DNA from: Flavobacterium aquicola
GTDB lineage: Bacteria > Bacteroidota > Bacteroidia > Flavobacteriales > Flavobacteriaceae
Assembly: GCF_003385115.1 (NCBI RefSeq)
Contig: NZ_QUNI01000006.1
Span: 8,986-72,985, forward strand
Direction: 5' to 3'
DNA length: 64,000 bases
Shown: positions 10,116-17,950 of the stretch, in pieces
Layout of the letters: each line of letters starts with the position of its first letter
Numbering within the stretch: position 1 is the stretch's first letter
Notes under the pieces: generated by a model
The model's input: the letters and a program-made list of their open reading frames with translations, nothing else
What the model was told of the DNA's origin: nothing
Database searches by the model: none
Position numbers and translations under genes: made by a program

Positions 10116-10832
10116 ATGAAAAAATTACTTTCAAAATTAGCGCTGGGATTTGTTCTTTTATTAGCTCCAATGGCTGTAAATGCGCACAATATCTGGCTAG
10201 AAGTAAAAGGCTCCGGCAAAATCAATGATAAAGTCCAGGTGCAGTTATACTTTGGCGAATACGGTCAGGAAGCTCCAGAAAAAGGAGCCAAACTAGACCG
10301 ATTAAAAGACATCAAAATCTTTCTAATAGATGCTTCTGGAACAAAATCAGAAATCGCAATGGCACAGACAGAAACGCATTGGCAGGGTTCTTTTGATGCT
10401 AAAACTGCTGGAACTTATCAGATAATTGGAATAAATGACCAAGGAGAAGTTAGGGATATGTCAAAAAAACATCTCGGTTTTGCACGAAGCATCTCGTATC
10501 TAAAAGCTGTTTATACAGTAAAAACTCCAGAAGCCAAAGAATATGCAGTTCATCCACTAGACTTAACTGCACAAAAACAGAATGACAGTTATTTACTGAC
10601 TGCATTTAAAGATAAAAAACAGCAGGGCGCTTTGAATATTACAATTATCAATCCTGAAGGCTGGGTGAAAACAGTTGAAACAAATGAAAAAGGTCAGGCA
10701 GCTTTTGTTCCCAATAAAAAAGGATTGTACTTAATCAATCTGGAATGGATAGACAATACCAAAGGAAGTTTCAAGGACAAAGTATTTGAAAATACTGTAA
10801 ACAAATCAGTTCTTTCTTTAAAAGTTGAATAA
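10116..10832 (+). CDS. DUF4198 periplasmic protein
   Basis: This 238-residue protein has a clear signal peptide with a cut after VNA (about residue 23), so the mature protein would start with His (HNIWLEV). It is a beta-rich protein of the DUF4198 type; the wider group is linked by annotation to periplasmic parts of cobalt or nickel uptake and occurs near iron receptors. A mature N-terminal His is a known metal ligand in other periplasmic proteins such as CopC, so metal binding is a fair guess here but not shown. It sits just after receptor 3 and ends before a strong terminator, so it most likely serves that receptor. Confidence 0.75.
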   Translation: MKKLLSKLALGFVLLLAPMAVNAHNIWLEVKGSGKINDKVQVQLYFGEYGQEAPEKGAKLDRLKDIKIFLIDASGTKSEIAMAQTETHWQGSFDAKTAGTYQIIGINDQGEVRDMSKKHLGFARSISYLKAVYTVKTPEAKEYAVHPLDLTAQKQNDSYLLTAFKDKKQQGALNITIINPEGWVKTVETNEKGQAAFVPNKKGLYLINLEWIDNTKGSFKDKVFENTVNKSVLSLKVE

Positions 10833-10850
10833 TCCAATTCCACTTTATTT

Positions 10851-10885
10851 AAAAAAGGTTTAGAAGAAATTCTGAACCTTTTTTT
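10851..10885 (+). terminator. Rho-independent-type terminator after DUF4198 gene
   Basis: AAAAAAGGTTTAGAA at 10851-10865 pairs with TTCTGAACCTTTTTT (10870-10884) around a GAAA loop (one mismatch). It closes the receptor 3 - DUF4198 unit. Between it and 11055 no gene or clear signal is seen. Confidence 0.8.
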
Positions 10886-11054
10886 ATGAAATCATCACAA
10901 ACTTGACTAATTATGAATTTCAAAAGAAATAAAAATATTTCACCAGACTGCTTTAAACCTTCTTCAATTTATTACATCTAAAAAACGAGTTTTATACTCC
11001 TCATTTCTAAAATTAAAAAATCATTAGAATATTAGTTTTTATAGGAGAATCAGC

Positions 11055-11109
11055 TTGGTTATATACTATTTCTTTTTACATTTGCACTATTTTTATTTAT
11101 TCTAAATAA
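11055..11109 (+). promoter_or_regulatory. Promoter and operator of the flavinylation operon
   Basis: TTG at 11055-11057 and TACATTTG at 11077-11084 are 19 bases apart, an excellent Bacteroidota promoter. The perfect 7-3-7 palindrome TTATTTATTCTAAATAA lies at 11093-11109, downstream of the -7 box and close to the expected start of transcription. The position matches the operators at the receptor genes, which ties this operon to the same regulator. Confidence 0.7.
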
Positions 11110-11138
11110 TTTCAATTAACAAATTATCCCTATAAATC

Positions 11139-12659
11139 ATGAAAAAAAATATTTTCATTGCTTTTACCTTAGCCTCTGCATTTTTTGTTAGTGCACAGCA
11201 AAAAAACACACTTTTGGAACAGTCTTTCTGGAAAACAAACCCTGATGTAGCAGCTGTTCAGGCTGAAATTGCAAAAGGCAGCAGTCCATCAGAATTAAAT
11301 TCAAGATCTTTTGACCCAGTAGTTCTTGCTATAAATAATGACGCGCCAAACGCCACTATAAAATTCTTATTGGAACAGCCTGGAAATGAAGTTACCAAAT
11401 CGACTCACGATAACAGAATTTATCTGCATTGGGCTGCCGGTAAAGGAAATCTTGAAATCATAGAATATTTGATTGCCAAGAAATCGGATGTTAATTTAGA
11501 AGACAGCCACAGTTCGTTTCCAATTACTGCAGCGGCTAGCAGCGGGGTAACTAACATAGCCGTTTATGAAGCTTTTTTTAATGCGGGTGTTGAACCGATG
11601 AAAAAATACCAGGACGGTGCAAACCTATTGCTTCTGGCAATTCCTTATGACAAAGATCTTGCACTTTCAGCTTATTTTACAACCAAGGGAATGTCCCTTA
11701 AAGATGTAGACAGCAACGGTAATACAGCATTCAATTATGTAGCCAGAACTGGTAATATTCCTTTCTTAAAAACATTACTAGACAAAGGAGTAAAATACAC
11801 TGACAATGCGCTGATTTTTGCTGCTCAAGGTTCCAGAAGAGCAACAAATACAATAGAAGTTTATAAATACTTGGTCGAAGATTTAAAAATCAAACCTAGT
11901 GCTACAAGTAAATTTGGTGAAAACGTATTTCACTTCTTGGTTAGCAAACCAAAACAAGCAGATATCATTAACTACTTTTTAGGTAAAGGCGTAAGTATTG
12001 CCAAAGCTGATAACGAAGGAAACACTCCGTTGATGGCAGCCGCGGCGTCCAGAGAAACTTCTGCTGCATTGGAACAAATACTGCTAATTGTAAAAACAAT
12101 TAATTTCCAAAACGGAAATGGAGAGTCTGCATTGACAATGGCCGTAAAATCAGGAACTCCTGAAACTGTTACTATGCTTTTGGACAAAGGTGCAGATGTA
12201 AAAGTACTGGACAAACAAGGAAATGGTTTAGGTTATTACCTAATTCAATCATACAGAGCTCCAATGCAGGGAATGGGCGCACGTCCAGAAGGCGGAAACG
12301 CACCAAAACAAGATCCTTTTGAAGCAAAAGCAAAACTGCTTCAAGACAAAGGCTTAAACTTGGCGACAGCACAAAATGACGGAAACACACTTTATCATTT
12401 GGCTGTAGCCAAAAATGATTTGACTTTATTAAAAAAATTAGCCGATTTAAACATAGATATCAATGCTAAAAACAAAGACGGATTGACAGCATTGCACAGA
12501 GCAGCAATGATTGCCAAAGACGATACGATTTTGAAATACCTGCTTTCTATTGGTGCCAAAAAAGATATCACAACAGATTTTAAAGAAAGTGTTTTGGACT
12601 TGGCAAAAGAAAATGAAACGCTAACAAAAAACAACGCAGATTTAACTTTTTTGAAATAG
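11139..12659 (+). CDS. Secreted ankyrin-repeat protein
   Basis: This 506-residue protein has a signal peptide (cut near VSAQQ, about residue 20) and then a string of ankyrin-type repeats through almost its whole length. Good examples are NRIYLHWAAGKGNLEIIEYLIAK (start near residue 92), EGNTPLMAAAASRE, GESALTMAVKSGTPETV and DGLTALHRAAMIAKDD. There is an insertion rich in Met, Gly and Pro near residues 370-390. Ankyrin repeats bind proteins, so a periplasmic scaffold or partner-binding role is inferred. It is the first gene of the operon with DUF2271, the PepSY reductase and ApbE. No catalytic domain is visible. Confidence 0.85.
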   Translation: MKKNIFIAFTLASAFFVSAQQKNTLLEQSFWKTNPDVAAVQAEIAKGSSPSELNSRSFDPVVLAINNDAPNATIKFLLEQPGNEVTKSTHDNRIYLHWAAGKGNLEIIEYLIAKKSDVNLEDSHSSFPITAAASSGVTNIAVYEAFFNAGVEPMKKYQDGANLLLLAIPYDKDLALSAYFTTKGMSLKDVDSNGNTAFNYVARTGNIPFLKTLLDKGVKYTDNALIFAAQGSRRATNTIEVYKYLVEDLKIKPSATSKFGENVFHFLVSKPKQADIINYFLGKGVSIAKADNEGNTPLMAAAASRETSAALEQILLIVKTINFQNGNGESALTMAVKSGTPETVTMLLDKGADVKVLDKQGNGLGYYLIQSYRAPMQGMGARPEGGNAPKQDPFEAKAKLLQDKGLNLATAQNDGNTLYHLAVAKNDLTLLKKLADLNIDINAKNKDGLTALHRAAMIAKDDTILKYLLSIGAKKDITTDFKESVLDLAKENETLTKNNADLTFLK

Positions 12660-12700
12660 CAAAAAGCTATAGGCTGTAAGCTTTAGGCCTTAAGCTAAAA

Positions 12701-12737
12701 TTCATAATTCATAATTCATAATTCATAATTCATAATT
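12701..12737 (+). repeat. Five-copy 7-base tandem repeat between operon genes
   Basis: The unit TTCATAA is repeated five times without change (12701-12735) with a partial sixth, ending four bases before the DUF2271 start codon. It fills the place where the ribosome binding region would be. Confidence 0.85.
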
Positions 12738-12741
12738 AAAT

Positions 12742-13224
12742 ATGAAATCAATACTAAAAATAGCTCTTGCAGGAGCATTCATCTTCCTTTTATCTTTCGA
12801 AGCCACAGCGCAAACGAGCAAATACAAATGCATGCTTCAAATGTCTAACTATACAGGAGAAGGCGCTTATGTAGTGGTATCGCTTATCAATGCCAAAGGA
12901 GAATACGACAAAACGCTTTATGTAATGGGTGATGACAAAAAATGGTACAAAACCCTAAAGGAATGGCATAAATTTTATTCTCAAAAACCTACTGATATCA
13001 GTGCAAAAACCGGTGCTTCAGTTACTGGCGGAGACCGTAGTATGACAACACTGGAAATTGAAGATTCCAAAATCAACAAAGGATATAAACTGCGTTTCGA
13101 AACTTCGGTTGAAGACCAAAAATATTACGTAACCGATCTTGAAATTCCTTTGACTACTGAAGGAATCGCTGATAAAACCGAAGGCAAAGGTTACATCCGC
13201 TATGTAAGATTAAATAAATTATAA
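12742..13224 (+). CDS. DUF2271 protein, probable flavinylated electron carrier
   Basis: This 160-residue protein has a signal peptide (cut near ATAQ, residue 24) and a compact DUF2271 domain. Residues 85-93 include T90-G91-A92-S93, which fits the [S/T]GA[S/T] site where ApbE attaches FMN through the last hydroxyl residue; D85 upstream also fits the motif. DUF2271 has been described in genome-mining work on flavinylation as an ApbE substrate linked to extracytosolic electron transfer. The ApbE and PepSY reductase genes in the same operon support this. The inferred role is a periplasmic flavoprotein that takes electrons from the membrane reductase. The start is fixed by the signal peptide. Confidence 0.85.
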   Translation: MKSILKIALAGAFIFLLSFEATAQTSKYKCMLQMSNYTGEGAYVVVSLINAKGEYDKTLYVMGDDKKWYKTLKEWHKFYSQKPTDISAKTGASVTGGDRSMTTLEIEDSKINKGYKLRFETSVEDQKYYVTDLEIPLTTEGIADKTEGKGYIRYVRLNKL

Positions 13225-13247
13225 AACAAGCAACATTTGTTTTTTCA

Positions 13248-13320
13248 ACCATATAAGGCATTTAAGGTCATTTAAGCTTTCATAAAAAAACTTATATGTT
13301 TCTTAAATGCCTTTTATGGT
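13248..13320. repeat. Imperfect inverted repeat in the operon
   Basis: Arms at 13248-13266 and 13302-13320 (ACCATATAAGGCATTTAAG and its near-perfect complement, one mismatch) enclose a 35-base centre. It lies between the DUF2271 and PepSY reductase genes. It has the look of a dispersed intergenic element, and could form an RNA stem that tunes expression inside the operon. Confidence 0.7.
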
Positions 13321-13348
13321 AAACTTTTTTTAAACAAAACCCTTACTA

Positions 13349-15538
13349 ATGACTCTTTCTTTTTGGCGTTACTCCCACTTGGCCTTGGCGGTATTTTCTT
13401 CGTTGTTTTTACTATTAGCATCCGTAACCGGAACCATACTCGCGGTTGATGCCATTCAGGAAAAAACAGTTTCTTACCGAGCCGAAAATTTTGATGCAAT
13501 AACATTGGGAGAAACCTTGCCGATTCTTCGCAAAACCTATCCTGAAATAACCGAAGTAACAGTTGATCACAATCAGTTTGTAACTTTAGAAGGGCTCGAC
13601 CAAAAAGACAACGATGTCAAAGCCTATATTGACCCAAGAACCGGAAAAAATTTGGGGACACCCATCAAGAAAAGCGAATTTATTCAATGGACAACAGCGC
13701 TTCACCGCTCGTTATTTCTTCACGAAACGGGACGTTTTTTCGTTGGGCTTATTTCGTTTATTTTAGTATTAATTTCCATTTCTGGCTTTGTTCTTATCCT
13801 AAAAAGACAAAGAGGCCTGCGCAACTTTTTTTCCAAAATAGTAAAAGAATATTTTGCGCAATACTACCATGTCGTATTAGGCCGATTGGCACTGATTCCG
13901 ATATTGATTATTGCAGTTACAGGAACCTATCTCACATTGGAAAAATTCAATTTTTTCATTCCAAAAACAGATTCCAAAGAACAGCAGGAAACCGTAAAAC
14001 CAACACTGGTTTCGGACAAAACCTCTATATTTAAGAGTACACTTTTGGCCGATGTTGAAAAAATAGAGTTCCCTTTTTCAGACGATCCCGAAGAATATTA
14101 TATCATTACCTTAAAAGACCGAGAAATTGAAGTCAACCAAGTTACCGGTACCGTTGTAAGCGAAAAACTTTTCCCAGCAACAACTCTCTTGTCAAATCTA
14201 AGCCTTGACCTTCATACCGGAAGAACCAATGCCATTTGGGCTTTCATCCTTGGACTTGCAAGTTTAAACATATTGTTTTTTATCTATTCCGGTTTTGCAA
14301 TGACTTTCAAAAGAAGAGCAAGCCGAATCAAAAACAAATTCAAGGCCGAAGAAAGCAAATACATTCTGCTCGTCGGTTCCGAAAATGGTAGTTCTTTACG
14401 ATTTGCCAATTCAATCCTAAAACAGTTAACCGATGACGGAGAAAAAGCACATATTACAGAGCTTAACAATTACAATGTTTACCCAAAAGCCGAGCATTTA
14501 TTAATTTTCACCTCAACGTATGGCTTAGGTGATGCACCATCGAATGCTGATAAGTTCGAATCTCTTTTGACCAAATACAATCAACAGCAAAAAATTAACT
14601 ACACCGTAATTGGTTTTGGTTCCAAATCATATCCCGATTTTTGCGGTTACGCGAAACAAATTGATCTATTGCTTTCGAATCAGGATTGGGCGCACCGCTA
14701 CATTGATCTTCAGACAGTAAACGACAAATCGGCCGAAGAATTTGTCGAATGGGTAAAACAATGGAATCACAAAACTGGTTTCCAATTGGCCACTACTCCA
14801 TCGTTGTACAATCATGTCCCGAAAGATTTAGAAAAATTAATGGTAATGGAAAAAACCACAGTTTCCGAAAATGAACAAACCTTTATACTGACATTGCGCG
14901 CTGGAATGCGAAGCAGATTTACCTCTGGAGATTTATTAGCGATTTATCCCGCCAATGACAATAGAGAACGTCTCTATTCCATTGGAAGCAGTAACGGAAA
15001 CATCCAATTGGCGGTAAAATTACATCCTTCCGGTTTGGGCTCCGGATTTTTATACAACGCAAAAGCGGGTGATATCATCAAAGCCAGAATAGTTCCTAAC
15101 CATGCTTTTCATTTTCCTAAAAAAGCCAAAAAAGTGGCTCTTATTTCAAATGGAACCGGAATTGCGCCTTTCTTGGGAATGATTGAACAAAACAAGAAAA
15201 AAGCCGAAATCCATTTATATAGCGGTTTCCGCAAAAAAACTGAGATCACTTCCCGTTACGAAACACTTGCTTCCGAAATGATTCAAAAACAACAATTAAG
15301 GAACATCAACTTGGCATTTTCCCGTGAACAGGATCATCATTATGTAATGGATTTAATCAAAAGAGACGAAGATTTTTTTGCTGATTTATTGGCCAACGGA
15401 GGCACTATAATGATTTGCGGAGCACTAAAAATGCAGTTTGATGTCGAAAATATCCTTGACGCAATTTGTTTGGCAAAAAATAACACAACCCTTTCCAGCT
15501 ATATAAGCAAAGGTCAGATTTTGACAGATTGTTATTAA
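13349..15538 (+). CDS. PepSY transmembrane - flavodoxin - FNR reductase
   Basis: This 729-residue fused protein would carry electrons across the inner membrane. An N-terminal PepSY_TM part has helices near residues 10-33, 128-150, 178-198 and 293-318 with histidines at H10, H119, H125, H174 and H289. It is followed by a flavodoxin-like domain (about 337-475, VGSENGSSLRFA for FMN phosphate binding) and a CysJ-like FAD/NAD(P)H domain (about 490-729: RLYSIGSS at 541-548, GTGIAPFLG at 602-610, ICGALKMQFDVE near 689-700). The cytosolic part should take electrons from NADPH and pass them through FAD, FMN and the membrane part to periplasmic acceptors such as the DUF2271 protein. The gene is third in the operon. 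Confidence 0.9.
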   Translation: MTLSFWRYSHLALAVFSSLFLLLASVTGTILAVDAIQEKTVSYRAENFDAITLGETLPILRKTYPEITEVTVDHNQFVTLEGLDQKDNDVKAYIDPRTGKNLGTPIKKSEFIQWTTALHRSLFLHETGRFFVGLISFILVLISISGFVLILKRQRGLRNFFSKIVKEYFAQYYHVVLGRLALIPILIIAVTGTYLTLEKFNFFIPKTDSKEQQETVKPTLVSDKTSIFKSTLLADVEKIEFPFSDDPEEYYIITLKDREIEVNQVTGTVVSEKLFPATTLLSNLSLDLHTGRTNAIWAFILGLASLNILFFIYSGFAMTFKRRASRIKNKFKAEESKYILLVGSENGSSLRFANSILKQLTDDGEKAHITELNNYNVYPKAEHLLIFTSTYGLGDAPSNADKFESLLTKYNQQQKINYTVIGFGSKSYPDFCGYAKQIDLLLSNQDWAHRYIDLQTVNDKSAEEFVEWVKQWNHKTGFQLATTPSLYNHVPKDLEKLMVMEKTTVSENEQTFILTLRAGMRSRFTSGDLLAIYPANDNRERLYSIGSSNGNIQLAVKLHPSGLGSGFLYNAKAGDIIKARIVPNHAFHFPKKAKKVALISNGTGIAPFLGMIEQNKKKAEIHLYSGFRKKTEITSRYETLASEMIQKQQLRNINLAFSREQDHHYVMDLIKRDEDFFADLLANGGTIMICGALKMQFDVENILDAICLAKNNTTLSSYISKGQILTDCY

Positions 15539-15573
15539 TTTTTTGATATTTCGACAGCTCAATATCCGTTTAG

Positions 15574-15677
15574 TTTGTCATTCCGACGTAGGAGGAATCT
15601 TCACAAGTAGCTCTACAAACAAAGGCTTCACGATACGGAATAGCAAGCGGAGATTCCTCCTACCTCGGAATGACAAA
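15574..15677. repeat. Long hairpin repeat (GTCATTCC type)
   Basis: Arms 15574-15600 and 15651-15677 are complementary at 26 of 27 positions around a 50-base centre. A related hairpin with a shared arm pattern (GTCATYCCGACG-AGGAGG) lies at 49781-49881, so it is a dispersed element. It sits between the PepSY reductase and ApbE genes and may weaken transcription into apbE. Confidence 0.8.
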
Positions 15678-15738
15678 CTTTATGAATAGAAACGCTGAAA
15701 CAGAGCAATCGCGTATATAGGCAGAACACGAAATCATT

Positions 15739-16740
15739 ATGAAAAGAAAATACTTTATAGCAATTTTATCATTCCTTTTTCTAATCCAAACAAGCAACAG
15801 TCAAGTCCTTCGAAAAAGAGCCACAATGCTCATGGGCGGGCGTTTTGATATTACAATTGTTGCCAAAGATTCTCTTTCGGCTGAACAAAGTATTGATGAA
15901 GTTATCAGTGAAATTTCAAGAATCGAATATCTAATCTCCGACTGGAAACCCAACACTCAAATATCCGAAGTAAACCGAAATGCCGGAATTCAGCCCGTAA
16001 AAGTCGATAAAGAAGTTTTTGAACTAACGAAAAGAGCCATTCATTTCTCGGAACTAACCAACGGAGGTTTCGACATCAGCTTCGCTGCCATGGACAGAAT
16101 ATGGAAATTCGACGGATCAATGACCGAAATGCCTTCGGCGGAAGCCATTAAAAAATCGGTCGAAAAAGTAGGTTACAAAAACATTATTCTGGACAGCATA
16201 AACTCAACCATTTTCTTGAAATTAAAAGGGATGAAAATTGGTTTTGGAGCACTCGGAGAAGGCTATGCAACGAACAAATGCAAAGAAATGATGCTAGCAA
16301 AAGGAATCAAGGCAGGTATTGTAAACGGCACTGGCGATATGAGCACATGGGGAAAACAACCTAACGGAAAACCTTGGAAAATAGGCATTACCAATCCTTT
16401 TCATCCAGATGACCTATTAGGTGCAATTCCGCTCACACAAGGTGCGGTTACGACCTCCGGATCCTACGAAAAATTTGTTATTTTTAACGGCAAACGATAT
16501 TCCCACATCATAAATCCGTCAACTGGCTATCCTGTAACGGGTCTTTGCAGTGTTACTGTTGTAGGTCCAAATGCCGAAACCGCCAATGGATTAAGTACTT
16601 CGCTAATGATTTTAGGACAAAAGAAAGGTTTGCTTTTACTCGACAAATTCCCTGATTACAGTTGCCTAATGATTACAGACGAAGGGAAAGTAGTGAAATC
16701 AAAAAACTTCAGAATCAAAAAAATAAAGACTAAACTTTAG
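15739..16740 (+). CDS. apbE: FAD:protein FMN transferase (ApbE family)
   Basis: This 333-residue exported enzyme should move FMN from FAD onto a Thr or Ser of flavoprotein partners, here most likely the DUF2271 protein. It has a signal peptide ending near SNSQ (residue 22) without a lipobox Cys, so it is probably soluble in the periplasm. Family motifs are MGGRFDI (32-38), GFGALGEGYATNK (168-180), NGTGD (196-200), TSGSYEKF (239-246) and SHIINPSTGYPV (255-266). Two usually conserved positions look changed: Glu174 where Lys is common (KGYA motif), and Asn283 where an Asp metal ligand is common. These may be subfamily features. It is the last gene of the operon. Confidence 0.88.
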   Translation: MKRKYFIAILSFLFLIQTSNSQVLRKRATMLMGGRFDITIVAKDSLSAEQSIDEVISEISRIEYLISDWKPNTQISEVNRNAGIQPVKVDKEVFELTKRAIHFSELTNGGFDISFAAMDRIWKFDGSMTEMPSAEAIKKSVEKVGYKNIILDSINSTIFLKLKGMKIGFGALGEGYATNKCKEMMLAKGIKAGIVNGTGDMSTWGKQPNGKPWKIGITNPFHPDDLLGAIPLTQGAVTTSGSYEKFVIFNGKRYSHIINPSTGYPVTGLCSVTVVGPNAETANGLSTSLMILGQKKGLLLLDKFPDYSCLMITDEGKVVKSKNFRIKKIKTKL

Positions 16741-16844
16741 TTTTTTGAATATTAATTTCACGAAAATATAATTCTTAAAAAATTAGTGTCAATTAGTGAC
16801 TCGAGCGATAGCGACTGGCGAAGCAAATTCGTGTTTATTAATTT

Positions 16845-17840
16845 TTAATGTTCCATTTTTAATTTACTTGGCAAATACCCAAATACCTTTTTAAACGCTA
16901 CAGTAAAATGCTGCGGGTTTTTATAACCCAATTCTTCAGAAACCAAAGCAACTGAATAATCGTTTTCCATAATTAATTGTTTGGCATATTCCATTCGAAG
17001 CTCCGTCAAATAATGAAAAACAGTAGTATTATAAACGATTTTGAAATATTTTTTTAACTTAAAATCATTCAAGCCCACTTGTGCTGCAATACTCGCAAGC
17101 GTGTGTTTTTCTTTGAACTGCTCTTTGAGAATCTTCTCGACAGCAACAATTTTCAGATAATCCTGTGAACTTAAATCTTCGCTTATTTTTGTATTTTCTT
17201 CTTCATTTATAATCGTAAACAAGTACGAAAGAATCTCAACAACCTTGGATTCCAAAAACGCTTTTTTGATCGCTCCGGTATAATTGCACTGAATAATATC
17301 TTCAATCAAAATATACAATTTTGGCGATATGCTTTTACTTGAATCCCACATGGCATACGGAGTTTTATTCGTTATGGCATCAGCCAATAAAGGGATGGCG
17401 GTTTTTAAATTGGGATAAAACAATTGCTCCAAATAATCTTCGGTAAAAGTAATTTCTAAAGTTTTTCTTTTTTTAGTCCGATAATTTAAAACGCCTTTTA
17501 TTACCGGAAGATAAAACAAGTTGTAATGTCCCTGCGGAATATAAATTCCTCTTTCTAATGGGTTTTCAGGGCAGTATTCATTATCTCCTTCTATTTCGAT
17601 ATGCAGTTTAACAAAAGAGAAATCGTGCTGAATTTCGATGGAATAGGATGCTGCCTGAATCGTTATTTCCCGAATCGTCAAATGAATTCCGTTGAGCATG
17701 ATATCGGTAATAATTCCGCTGACTCCTTTGTGGTTGTAGTCAATTTTCTTCTCGACAAGATGCTCTTTATTAAACTGAATCGGGTCATTTACCACAACCG
17801 AATTTCCTTCAAATATCTCGCTTCTCATCTCAGTTTTCAT
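16845..17840 (-). CDS. AraC-family regulator (PchR-like)
   Basis: This 331-residue protein has a C-terminal AraC double helix-turn-helix (about 235-331, with LASIAAQVGLNDFKLKKYFK and the typical ELGYKNPQHFTVAFKKVFGYLPS). The N-terminal part is a sensor domain of unknown ligand. Regulators of this shape, such as PchR, turn on siderophore receptor genes when the matching ferri-siderophore is present. It is transcribed away from receptor 4, with 110 bases between the start codons, so control of that receptor is inferred. The gene ends close to, and convergent with, apbE. Confidence 0.85.
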   Translation of the reverse strand: MKTEMRSEIFEGNSVVVNDPIQFNKEHLVEKKIDYNHKGVSGIITDIMLNGIHLTIREITIQAASYSIEIQHDFSFVKLHIEIEGDNEYCPENPLERGIYIPQGHYNLFYLPVIKGVLNYRTKKRKTLEITFTEDYLEQLFYPNLKTAIPLLADAITNKTPYAMWDSSKSISPKLYILIEDIIQCNYTGAIKKAFLESKVVEILSYLFTIINEEENTKISEDLSSQDYLKIVAVEKILKEQFKEKHTLASIAAQVGLNDFKLKKYFKIVYNTTVFHYLTELRMEYAKQLIMENDYSVALVSEELGYKNPQHFTVAFKKVFGYLPSKLKMEH

Positions 17841-17900
17841 AAAATCCGTTTTGCGTTACTATTAATACTGATTGCGTTAATTATGTTTTCATTAACAAAG

Positions 17901-17942
17901 TACTTTTGCGTAAAATTATCAATTTTTAATTAATCTAAATAA
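17901..17942 (+). promoter_or_regulatory. Promoter and degenerate operator before receptor 4
   Basis: A -7 box TACTTTTG lies at 17901-17908. No well-spaced TTG is seen, which fits a promoter that needs an activator, such as the divergent AraC protein. At 17926-17942 the operator appears with one mismatch in the left arm (TTAATTA, spacer ATC, TAAATAA). Confidence 0.55.
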
Positions 17943-17950
17943 TAATAACC

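Noticed and set aside
12701..12737. Possible CRISPR-like array
   Set aside because: The unit is only seven bases with no spacers; it is a simple tandem repeat.
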